A program made the translations under genes and the position numbers. The notes below the pieces were generated by a model that was not told where the DNA came from, ran no database searches, and saw only the letters and a program-made list of their open reading frames with translations. This document shows, piece after piece, positions 14,476-20,591 of a DNA stretch of 20,666 nucleotides (position 1 is its first letter; every line of letters begins with the position of its first letter). Where the stretch lies: positions 1-20,666 of IMG/VR virus record IMGVR_UViG_3300018421_000282; one strand, 5' to 3'. The stretch is from a virus.

Positions 14476-15606
14476 TTAAAAGGCTTTAAGTATGATAGTA
14501 GTATTATTGATTCTACCGTTCATTTTAATCTCAACGGCTTTGATGTCGTTAAAGGCTTTTTGAAATTTGGTCTTTGCTGTGCCTTTGAATTCTTTGAGTT
14601 GTTCTGCGGGTTTTCTCAATGTTTTCTGTATACTGGAAGTAGCATTGAAATCTGTAATACTGGTTCCTTTTACATTTAGAGCGGGTTTCAAACCCTCCAC
14701 TTTGTAAACACCCAGTTTTCTATTTTTGGTATTGTATACCCAAAGTTCTGTAGCATCCAAAATCTCTATTGGATTAATACTGGCTATACCTAAATCACTG
14801 TCATTAATTTGGTACTTGAGTTTAGAAACAAGTTTTTCTTTACTGACTGCTTTAGGTTTACGTGGTTTGCGTTTTGCTTTACCAGTTTCAATTAATGTAT
14901 CACAAGCAGTGTCTATTTTTTCAAAAAAAGCAAGATACTGTTTACGCATTTTAACATCCATAAAAGAGTATGCTTCTTTGATGTCTGGGTCTTCCCATTG
15001 TACAACTTCTTTTGCTTCTTCTAATTGAAACAAGAAGTCATCTTTGATTATTTTGGCATGGGCAGGCTTTACTACGCCTCCGGCAAATGCTCGCATGTCA
15101 TTGTAAGGATCGAACTTACTAAAATTAAACTCGCCGGAAATCAATTCATCTACACTGTTTTCCCATTTGGCACATAAATCAGTGACTTGTTCTCGCATTC
15201 TGTCTTGTATAGACATAACTGGTTTTGCTGTTTTCTTCTCTTCCAGTTTTTCTATGACTTCTTCTGCTTTTGATTCCAGTGTAGGCAGTTTGTTTTCTAA
15301 ATGCTCTCTGGTACGTTCGGGCATGAATCCTAGTTTTAAAAACTTATAGCAAGGCTTACCAAAAGATGATAGCCACACATCTTTTACTCGCTTGAGTTTC
15401 TTAATCAGGTCTCTATCCCAACCACTGTGTTTTTCAATCCAAATTCTGGTTGCTTCGGCTAATTTTTTATCGTTGATTTCGTAATGTACAAAAAACTCCG
15501 CATCTCTAAATGCTTGGTCTCTTTTTTCTTCTGTATCAGCCAGACTGAGTTGTTTCCAATCAGGTTCTTTGATAAGATATACGTTTTTTGCTTTACGTTT
15601 TGCCAT
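14476..15606 (-). CDS. Unknown basic 376-residue protein
   Basis: I do not recognise this family. Residues 1-110 begin with a basic lead (MAKRKAKNVYLIKEPDW) and are mostly helical. Residues about 110-150 are charged and may be a coiled coil (LPTLESKAEEVIEKLEEKKT). The middle (150-240) is helical with aromatic residues. A basic Lys/Arg/Pro linker lies near 243-255 (AKRKPRKPKAVSKEK). The C-terminal 110 residues look like a beta-rich domain (ELWVYNTKNRKLGVYKVEGL). The basic linker suggests nucleic-acid contact, but this is a guess. The ATG overlaps the stop of the small membrane-protein gene (TAATG), and gp13 follows, so it probably comes from the strong promoter at 15866-15894. Confidence 0.82.
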   Translation of the reverse strand: MAKRKAKNVYLIKEPDWKQLSLADTEEKRDQAFRDAEFFVHYEINDKKLAEATRIWIEKHSGWDRDLIKKLKRVKDVWLSSFGKPCYKFLKLGFMPERTREHLENKLPTLESKAEEVIEKLEEKKTAKPVMSIQDRMREQVTDLCAKWENSVDELISGEFNFSKFDPYNDMRAFAGGVVKPAHAKIIKDDFLFQLEEAKEVVQWEDPDIKEAYSFMDVKMRKQYLAFFEKIDTACDTLIETGKAKRKPRKPKAVSKEKLVSKLKYQINDSDLGIASINPIEILDATELWVYNTKNRKLGVYKVEGLKPALNVKGTSITDFNATSSIQKTLRKPAEQLKEFKGTAKTKFQKAFNDIKAVEIKMNGRINNTTIILKAF

Positions 15607-15839
15607 TATTTAGATTCTTCTAGTACTCTATGTGGATCTTCCAACAAGGTTCTTACTGGTAAAGGTAAGTTTTTGTACCCTATTATGCTTTTAAAGTTTT
15701 TGAGCATGTTCTTTTCGTTGAGCAGAAAAGATAAACTCAGCATACCTTTAAATTGTCCTTCTCTATATCCTGCCTTATAACTCATATAAGTGTTAACAGC
15801 AACAAATAGAATAAATGTGATCGCCCATTCTATGTTCAT
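15606..15839 (-). CDS. Small membrane protein behind a strong promoter
   Basis: A 77-residue protein with one hydrophobic helix at about residues 4-21 (EWAITFILFVAVNTYMSY), followed by KAGYREGQFKG and a positively charged soluble tail. It is probably anchored in the inner membrane with the C-terminus in the cytoplasm by the positive-inside rule. I do not know its function. Its expression signals are the best in the window: CGGAGGTAAAAATG gives a near-perfect ribosome site, and a consensus sigma70 promoter lies about 27 bases upstream. Most neighbours lack such sites. Early, strong production is therefore inferred, as for host-takeover or membrane-modifying proteins. The stop overlaps the start of the downstream unknown gene. 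Confidence 0.82.
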   Translation of the reverse strand: MNIEWAITFILFVAVNTYMSYKAGYREGQFKGMLSLSFLLNEKNMLKNFKSIIGYKNLPLPVRTLLEDPHRVLEESK

Positions 15840-15865
15840 TTTTACCTCCGCGACATTTGGTAGTT

Positions 15866-15894
15866 ATTATAACACCTTAAAATTTGCTTGTCAA
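15866..15894 (-). promoter_or_regulatory. Perfect sigma70 promoter with extended -10
   Basis: The minus strand carries TTGACA (15894-15889), a 17-base spacer and TATAAT (15871-15866), with TG one base before the -10 (extended -10, TGTTATAAT). Both hexamers are exact consensus and the spacing is optimal. Transcription would start near 15859, giving a leader of about 20 bases with GGAGGT. It would be read by unmodified host RNA polymerase, unlike the late octamers. Confidence 0.9.
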
Positions 15895-15918
15895 TAGGCA
15901 TTTTTGAACTGATTTTAA

Positions 15919-16392
15919 TTAATCTAATAGTTTGGCTGTTAAACCGATGGTTGCTGATGCACACTTTAGTTGATTTTTAGTTACCACACATTCGTAAAAC
16001 ACATGATTGCCTCTTTTTTTAATTAAAGTAGCATGATATACCAAAGTATCGCCTGGAAATACTGGATTTCTAAACTTACACTTATCCACTGTGGTAACAA
16101 ACGTAACATAATCTTCATGATTGACTTTTCCTACTTGTTGTTCAGCAAGTTTCAGTGCGTGATACCCGGCACATTGATTCATACCTTCTATGAGATATAC
16201 TCCGGGCCAAATTTTCACATGTGGGAAGTGTCCTTCCAATACTGGATGATCTGATTGTACAACATAAACAGACTCTACTGATGTATCATCTATATATTGT
16301 ACATCACCTAACAGTTTAATTGGTTCTTGATGTGGGAGTTCCATACAGTTATATATTTCTACACTGATGTTTCTTGTCAAAAGAAAGGACAT
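15919..16392 (-). CDS. FabZ-like hot-dog dehydratase
   Basis: It resembles 3-hydroxyacyl-ACP dehydratase FabZ, which removes water from 3-hydroxyacyl chains bound to acyl carrier protein in fatty acid synthesis. The FabZ signature is present: DHPVLEGHFPHVKIWPGVYL at 48-67, then IEGMNQCAG. His55 and Glu69 match the catalytic pair of E. coli FabZ (His54, Glu68) with the same 14-residue spacing. Further motifs are VDKCKFRNPVFPGDTLVYHA and KKRGNHVFYECVV. At 157 residues it has the usual length, and LPHQEP near 19-24 matches the family's LPHRYP. The gene overlaps the 3' end of the radical SAM gene by 44 bases; a shorter start at 16344 (MELPHQ) would avoid this. It may act on a lipid or polyketide-like acyl chain; thioesterase activity is also possible. 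Confidence 0.88.
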   Translation of the reverse strand: MSFLLTRNISVEIYNCMELPHQEPIKLLGDVQYIDDTSVESVYVVQSDHPVLEGHFPHVKIWPGVYLIEGMNQCAGYHALKLAEQQVGKVNHEDYVTFVTTVDKCKFRNPVFPGDTLVYHATLIKKRGNHVFYECVVTKNQLKCASATIGLTAKLLD

Positions 16393-18208
16393 TATAAAAA
16401 TATTGATTTATTTTTGCTGTTTCTCTGTAATTGAAATTAATAGGTTTAAATTCGTCATATTCTGTAGGAGGTATAAACAATCTAGGATCATGATAAGGGA
16501 AACCATTTGCATGAAATATTGCGGCAGTTCGTTGCTTGTGTATATTTCTTAGTCTTAGATGTAGACTGGTGGCATATTTCTTTACATCATAAAAAGTTAA
16601 ACCATGACTATTTTTCCACACAACATTTTTCATTTTATATGCAAACTCTAGAAACTGTTCTGGGATAGGATTTCCATGCATGTCTACTGTTGTTTCCTCA
16701 TATCCCCATTCTTGCCAGGATTGGCTAAACTCACTTTCGCTTAACAATGTGAAAGATGTAGCATTTTCTCCGATATCTCTGATATGTAGAGGTTGTATAG
16801 TAAGTGCATCTATCTGATTTTTATCCGAACTTAAAAAATTAGACATGTATTTAAGTGTGTCTTTAGTATCGCTAGGCAATCCTGCAATAATACCAGTCAT
16901 AAACTTCACATCTTTCATATATGTCTGCTTCATTTCTCTATGAAACTCAAATTGTAGTTCTGGATTTAATCCTTTACCTATATCTTTTGCACATTCTGGA
17001 TCAACAGTTTCGATACCTAGTACCAACTGTCGTGCACCACTATCGGCTAACAGTTTTGCTTGTGGTATAGGTTGGTTTCTATTCATATAAACCAAATCCC
17101 AACGAATATATGCATTCCAACTCAGTTTAAAAGGCAATCGTTGACTCATTTCATACCATGCTACAACTTTATCATGGTCATCATTAAATGTATCATCTGT
17201 TAGCCAATAGTGTGTTGTGCCATGTGTATGATAATTGTATAAGATTTCATCTTCAATGGCTTCTATGCCTCTTAAAGATTCACCTTTTTGCTTACCGTTT
17301 AATGGAAAACTACAAAATCTACATTTAAAAATACAACCTCTACCAACTTCTAATGGAAGAATTTCTCCTTTTAACACATGATCTTCTGGTAGCCATTCCA
17401 TTGTGGAATTTTGTATGTCTAATTCACTTTTAGCATCCATTAGTGTGTATAAGCCTTTAGAATTTACTGGATATTGTGCTGACTCGTTGCTGTTATCTTT
17501 GAGTTGTCGTAATAATTTAGGTACTGTTACGTCTCCATAGCCCAAATTGATATAATCGATCATGCCTTCTTGTTCATTAGGCACACCTTGATTAGGAGTC
17601 GTAAATGCTCCACCCAAAATAAACTTTATATTAGGATTTATATCTAAGATAAACTGTTTTAGTTGTCTATCTGCAGGTCCTCCCAAAGAAAAAAATCTAT
17701 TCCACTGACTTTCCTCGATAACTTCTTTGCGTTCTTCTATGGTATAATCTTCATAAACATCAAAATTGCTACAACTAGGTCGAATATATGTGCTATCATA
17801 AAACCTAAATGTGTTTCCTACTCCGATCAATAATGTTTTTTCGCCTACAAATTTTTCTAAAACTTTTTCTAGTGATTTTCTGCATAGATTTCCCATGTGA
17901 TCTATGACTTGAACTGTAAATCCATGCTGTCTTGCTTCATGGGCTACTTTGTATGCTCCCATTGCTCTTATACTGGCTCGATTAACCAAATCAAAATCGC
18001 CTTCTTTCCATAGACTGGTTAAATCATCATGTTCTCGCTGAATTTGATCTCGTGTTTGTGTTCCAAACTGAGGAGAGTCTGTGAAAATAAGAAAATTTAC
18101 AGGAGTTTTTTCAATTGGAAAATTTTTAAAAGGATTTATTAAATCTTTTTGATGGTGAAACTGTTGGTACACCGAATGATCGAATTTTTCAAATGCATTT
18201 TCATCCAT
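16349..18208 (-). CDS. B12-binding-type radical SAM enzyme, paralog 2
   Basis: A 619-residue iron-sulfur radical enzyme with unknown substrate. It has a 33-residue N-terminal extension absent from paralog 1, then EKTPVNFLIFT shared with it. The B12-binding-like region spans about 80-235 (VQVIDHMGNL at 99-108, NPNIKFILGGA at 191-201, INLGYGDVTVPKLL at 220-233). The radical SAM motif GRGCIFKCRFCSF has C292, C296 and C299 (CX3CX2C), followed by WLTDDTFNDDHD, GIETVDPECAKDIGKGLNPE and IIAGLPSDTKD. Cobalamin-dependent methylases and rearranging enzymes share this layout. It starts 11 bases after the reductase gene and overlaps the FabZ-like gene, so reductase, radical enzyme and dehydratase appear to be one translational unit. 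An AATAAATA octamer precedes the ATG. Confidence 0.9.
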   Translation of the reverse strand: MDENAFEKFDHSVYQQFHHQKDLINPFKNFPIEKTPVNFLIFTDSPQFGTQTRDQIQREHDDLTSLWKEGDFDLVNRASIRAMGAYKVAHEARQHGFTVQVIDHMGNLCRKSLEKVLEKFVGEKTLLIGVGNTFRFYDSTYIRPSCSNFDVYEDYTIEERKEVIEESQWNRFFSLGGPADRQLKQFILDINPNIKFILGGAFTTPNQGVPNEQEGMIDYINLGYGDVTVPKLLRQLKDNSNESAQYPVNSKGLYTLMDAKSELDIQNSTMEWLPEDHVLKGEILPLEVGRGCIFKCRFCSFPLNGKQKGESLRGIEAIEDEILYNYHTHGTTHYWLTDDTFNDDHDKVVAWYEMSQRLPFKLSWNAYIRWDLVYMNRNQPIPQAKLLADSGARQLVLGIETVDPECAKDIGKGLNPELQFEFHREMKQTYMKDVKFMTGIIAGLPSDTKDTLKYMSNFLSSDKNQIDALTIQPLHIRDIGENATSFTLLSESEFSQSWQEWGYEETTVDMHGNPIPEQFLEFAYKMKNVVWKNSHGLTFYDVKKYATSLHLRLRNIHKQRTAAIFHANGFPYHDPRLFIPPTEYDEFKPINFNYRETAKINQYFYNVLSFDKKHQCRNI

Positions 18209-18213
18209 ATGAG

Positions 18214-18221
18214 TATTTATT
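18214..18221 (-). promoter_or_regulatory. Late-promoter-like octamer AATAAATA before radical SAM paralog 2
   Basis: The minus strand reads GATTAATAAATACTCATATG; the octamer contains the reductase stop codon and ends 5 bases before the ATG. It matches the NATAAATA pattern but is very close to the start. Confidence 0.3.
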
Positions 18222-18936
18222 AATCTACAAATGCACGTTCTAACACAAACTCGCCGGCTTCGCCTAGATTACCTTCTTGCCAACCCAACATTTCAAAAAA
18301 TTCTCTGCATTCATAATTCATTTCAGGGCCACCGCACACCATAATTCTGTCTGTTTGTTTGTTAAAACCATTTTCTGTGAAATTATCAATGTGTTGCCAG
18401 AATCTTCCTTTGCGGACATAGTCTTGTTGCGTACATGTATCATAATATTCTAATGGAAATGTTTCACACAGTTCATTAATGGTATCACAGTATGCATGTT
18501 CGGTGTGTGTTCGTGTGGTATGAACTAAAATCACATTTTCAAACTTATCGTATGTGTCTGGGTCTCTGATTATGCTCATAAATGGAGCAAGTCCTGTGCC
18601 AGTTGATAACAAAAATAAATTTTTTGCAGGTGTCAAGTTATCAATCAACAGTGTGCCTGTACACTTTGGCATAACAATTACTTCGTCACCAACTTTTAAA
18701 TGCTGTAGACGACTTGTAAGAGGTCCGTCGGGTACTTTGATGCTGAGAAACTCTAAATGATCTTCGTAGTTTGCACTGGCAATACTGTATGCTCTCAATA
18801 ATGGCTTGTCGTCTACCATAAGTCCTATCATGGCAAACTCGCCATTGCGAAATCTAAAAGTTTTTGATCTTGTAGTTTTAAAACTGAAGGTCTTATCTGT
18901 CCAATGGTGTACCCATGTCACTGTTTCTGTGTTCAA
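18220..18936 (-). CDS. Ferredoxin/flavodoxin-NADP+ reductase (Fpr-type)
   Basis: An FAD enzyme that moves electrons between NADPH and ferredoxin or flavodoxin. At 238 residues it matches bacterial Fpr (248 in E. coli). The FAD site RAYSIAS is at 48-54, VPDGPLTSRLQHLKVGDEV at 68-86 is typical, the NADP site STGTGLAPFMS is at 111-121, VCGGPEM occurs near 194, and the C-terminus ends in an aromatic-containing FVLERAFVD like other Fpr proteins. The start is TTG 18936, since no in-frame ATG exists upstream; it overlaps the preceding stop by four bases (TTGA). It directly precedes radical SAM paralog 2, which needs a low-potential electron, so it likely serves that enzyme through a host or phage ferredoxin or flavodoxin (inference). 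Confidence 0.93.
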   Translation of the reverse strand: MNTETVTWVHHWTDKTFSFKTTRSKTFRFRNGEFAMIGLMVDDKPLLRAYSIASANYEDHLEFLSIKVPDGPLTSRLQHLKVGDEVIVMPKCTGTLLIDNLTPAKNLFLLSTGTGLAPFMSIIRDPDTYDKFENVILVHTTRTHTEHAYCDTINELCETFPLEYYDTCTQQDYVRKGRFWQHIDNFTENGFNKQTDRIMVCGGPEMNYECREFFEMLGWQEGNLGEAGEFVLERAFVD

Positions 18937-19190
18937 TGTTTGGTTTCTCCCATAGATTCTATCATCGCTTTGAGAATTTCTGGATCTTCTAACTGATCCA
19001 ATAAATCTGTGTTTAACATATACATGGTATTACCGTCTTGGGTCATGTGTTGAATGTGTAATCCTTGATCATCCATGCCTAATAATTGTAATACTTCCTC
19101 ATAACTGAGTAAATCTTTACCTTGACGCCTTGCTTCTAATAAAATTTGCAATATAGCATGTGTTATTTCGTTTTCTAAATCATCAGACAT
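18933..19190 (-). CDS. Unknown acidic 85-residue protein
   Basis: I do not recognise it. The N-terminal half is helical (ENEITHAILQILLEARRQG, about 6-24), then a short loop and a helix (SYEEVLQLLGM), a strand-like stretch (GLHIQHMTQDGNTMYMLN) and an acidic C-terminal helix (DPEILKAMIESMG). It is soluble, with no cysteines. It could be a small regulatory or partner protein, but no motif shows this. The ATG lies 12 bases after the encoded CCA end of tRNA-Gly, so its ribosome site (AGGTAG) begins at the tRNA's last base. It overlaps the reductase start by 4 bases and is the first gene of the reductase-radical SAM-dehydratase unit. Confidence 0.75.
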   Translation of the reverse strand: MSDDLENEITHAILQILLEARRQGKDLLSYEEVLQLLGMDDQGLHIQHMTQDGNTMYMLNTDLLDQLEDPEILKAMIESMGETKH

Positions 19191-19202
19191 TCTGTTTCTA
19201 CC

Positions 19203-19277
19203 TGGAGCGGATACCGAGAATCGAACTCGGATCTAAACCTTGGCAAGGTCTCATAATAGCCGTTATACTATATCCGC
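19203..19277 (-). tRNA. tRNA-Gly (anticodon GCC)
   Basis: The minus strand gives a 75-base cloverleaf with acceptor GCGGATA/TATCCGC, a GTTCGATTC T-loop, the anticodon loop TTGCCAA (GCC, reading GGC/GGU) and an encoded CCA end. It lies 6 bases from tRNA-Ala and 12 bases before the next coding start, so it is cut from a joint transcript. Confidence 0.95.
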
Positions 19278-19283
19278 ATAACT

Positions 19284-19359
19284 TGGTGGAGGTAGAGGGA
19301 TTCGAACCCACGACCCTCTGCTTGCAAAGCAGATGCTCTCCCAACTGAGCTATACCCCC
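19284..19359 (-). tRNA. tRNA-Ala (anticodon TGC)
   Basis: A 76-base cloverleaf on the minus strand with acceptor GGGGGTA/TACCTCC, D-arm AGCTCAGTTGGGAGAGC, anticodon loop TTTGCAA (UGC), T-arm GTTCGAATC and encoded CCA. The acceptor contains a G3-U70 pair, the main identity signal for alanyl-tRNA synthetase, so the anticodon and identity element agree. Confidence 0.97.
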
Positions 19360-19366
19360 GTGTTCT

Positions 19367-19576
19367 TTACTTCATTAAAGATGCTATTTTTTGTGCAATC
19401 CTTTCTGCATTTGCTTGAATGTTTGCACTGATAAGTTCAGCATTTTTTCTAATGTTTTCTGCTATATTGTTCCAATCAAAACTTGATGTTGCTTTTTTAG
19501 CAACTGTTTTTTTAGCAACTGTTTTTTTAGTTGTTGCTTTTTTAACAGGAGCCTTTTTTGTTTTTGTTGTTGCCAT
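19367..19576 (-). CDS. Small Lys/Ala-rich histone-H1-like protein
   Basis: A 69-residue basic protein. Residues 2-30 are a lysine-alanine-threonine tail with KKTVA repeats (KKTVAKKTVAKKATS), like the tails of bacterial H1-type nucleoid proteins. Residues 33-69 look like an amphipathic helix (WNNIAENIRKNAELISANIQ, then ANAERIAQKIASLMK). It probably binds DNA or RNA nonspecifically; a role in genome condensation or packaging is inferred. An AGGA ribosome site lies about 10 bases upstream, and the stop is 7 bases before the 5' end of tRNA-Ala. The repeats are visible in the DNA as a 15-base unit, which suggests slippage or tandem duplication. Such composition can also arise by chance in short frames, but the tail plus helix structure argues for a real gene. 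Confidence 0.7.
   Translation of the reverse strand: MATTKTKKAPVKKATTKKTVAKKTVAKKATSSFDWNNIAENIRKNAELISANIQANAERIAQKIASLMK
19493..19552 (-). repeat. 15-base tandem repeat in the H1-like gene
   Basis: On the plus strand the unit TTTTTTAGCAACTGT is present twice exactly (19493-19507 and 19508-19522), followed by two decayed copies that begin TTTTTTAG and TTTTTTAA. It encodes the KKTVA repeats on the minus strand and keeps the frame, so unit loss or gain would change the tail length. Confidence 0.8.
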
Positions 19577-19605
19577 ATATTTTCCTATATTAATGAGTAT
19601 ATTTA

Positions 19606-19854
19606 CTAAAAATAAAATATTTCATAGGTAGAAAAAGAGTCTTTTAATGGTGTGTAAGACAATTTGAACATCATTAGGTCTTCTTGGTTACTAAACCTTA
19701 CATTCAAAGTGTAGCCTTCTGTTTCATATTCTATATTTATGTGTTTTGGTTTTGCCCACTCGTTGATACTTTTTGCAATTTTGTTCTTGTGTAACATAGC
19801 AGGAAGCCCATTGCCTCCTGTTGGTAATCTAAATTTTGCATAAGGTATAGGCAT
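19606..19854 (-). CDS. Unknown 82-residue protein
   Basis: I do not recognise this family. It begins MPIPYAKFRLPTGGNGLPAM, continues with a helix (NKIAKSINEWAKP) and ends with three or four predicted strands (INIEYETEGYTLNVRFSNQED, then MMFKLSYTPL, TYEIFYF). A small alpha/beta fold is likely. It is hydrophilic without cysteines or membrane segments. The ATG lies 9 bases from the CCA end of tRNA-Asp, with no Shine-Dalgarno, so ribosomes must begin on a very short leader once the tRNA is cut away. It precedes the H1-like gene. The reading frame has a sensible composition and tight spacing, which supports a real gene. Confidence 0.7.
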   Translation of the reverse strand: MPIPYAKFRLPTGGNGLPAMLHKNKIAKSINEWAKPKHINIEYETEGYTLNVRFSNQEDLMMFKLSYTPLKDSFSTYEIFYF

Positions 19855-19862
19855 ATTAAAAA

Positions 19863-19939
19863 TGGCGATCTGGAAGGGACTCGAACCCTCGACCTCCGCC
19901 GTGACAGGGCGGCGTTCTAACCAACTGAACTACCAGACC
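19863..19939 (-). tRNA. tRNA-Asp (anticodon GTC), overlapping the SGNH gene
   Basis: A 77-base cloverleaf on the minus strand: acceptor GGTCTGG/CCAGATC (one G-U pair), D-arm with GTTGGTTAG, anticodon stem CCGCC/GGCGG around CTGTCAC (GUC), T-loop TTCGAGT, discriminator G and CCA. Its first 23 bases are also the last codons and the TAG stop of the upstream SGNH-like gene. Confidence 0.97.
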
Positions 19940-20576
19940 ACTCTGCAATTTGTTTTGCTGTTAACGGGCCAGGGTGCATTTTATCTTTTGCATGATCTTT
20001 CATGCTTAAATGTTCTACATCTAAAAGTTTTGCTGTGTGTTTAAAAACACTTGCCTGAAGATGTTTTGTGTTTTGCCAAAACAAATCCACTGTTCTTTTT
20101 GCAATCAGTGCATTGGCATTTACATTATCATCATTCATGCTCCACGTTGAATAAAAAGTTGTCAACTTGTAATCAAACGCAGTTTCATCTACCCAAGGTC
20201 CCATATTGAATGGTTGTTTTTTCAAAAAGTAAGTACATCGTTCTAAACTGGTCCACAAATTTATAACTGCATGTGGAACAATTCCTAATTCTTGCATAAC
20301 CATTTGATTATAACAAGCATAATTTATAGAACTTGCTGGCACACACATATTAATTACTGGACGATCAATTAATAACGATAATTGATGTGAAATAGTTTCG
20401 TTTTCTTCGAGACCAACACCAAAACCCATTGAACAGCCAAATAACACAACACTGTTATTCCAATCAACATTGTCAAACTCTACAGTTCTATAACCTTTAG
20501 AGTTTACTGTGTATTGAGAATTTTCACTGTTAAATCTTAGATTTCCTGGTAAAAATTCTTTCTGTTTGTAATACAT
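19917..20576 (-). CDS. SGNH/GDSL-type hydrolase-like protein ending inside tRNA-Asp
   Basis: Likely an esterase-type fold that removes acyl or acetyl groups from sugars or lipids. Block I is VLFGCSMGFGVGLEENETI (about residues 45-63), with the nucleophile Ser in GCS, a known variant of GDS. A VINMCVPASS strand-turn follows (block II-like, Gly replaced by Val/Pro). AKDKMHPGPLTAKQIAEW near the C-terminus supplies the DxxH catalytic Asp and His. About 219 residues is usual for SGNH proteins. I chose ATG 20576; GTG 20582 would add two residues, and a stop codon lies just upstream. The last residues (SGSSVG) and TAG stop are encoded by the 5' part of tRNA-Asp. The start is 15 bases after tRNA-Val. 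No signal peptide is visible, so it acts in the cytoplasm or on the particle (inference). Confidence 0.8.
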   Translation of the reverse strand: MYYKQKEFLPGNLRFNSENSQYTVNSKGYRTVEFDNVDWNNSVVLFGCSMGFGVGLEENETISHQLSLLIDRPVINMCVPASSINYACYNQMVMQELGIVPHAVINLWTSLERCTYFLKKQPFNMGPWVDETAFDYKLTTFYSTWSMNDDNVNANALIAKRTVDLFWQNTKHLQASVFKHTAKLLDVEHLSMKDHAKDKMHPGPLTAKQIAEWSGSSVG

Positions 20577-20591
20577 ACTCACTCATTAAAC

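Noticed and set aside
19160-19348. A 62-residue plus-strand frame
   Set aside because: It is the antisense of the tRNA-Gly and tRNA-Ala genes; its predicted protein is the translated tRNA complement.
19862-20044. A 60-residue plus-strand frame
   Set aside because: It begins at the complement of tRNA-Asp and runs antisense through the SGNH-like gene; no independent support.
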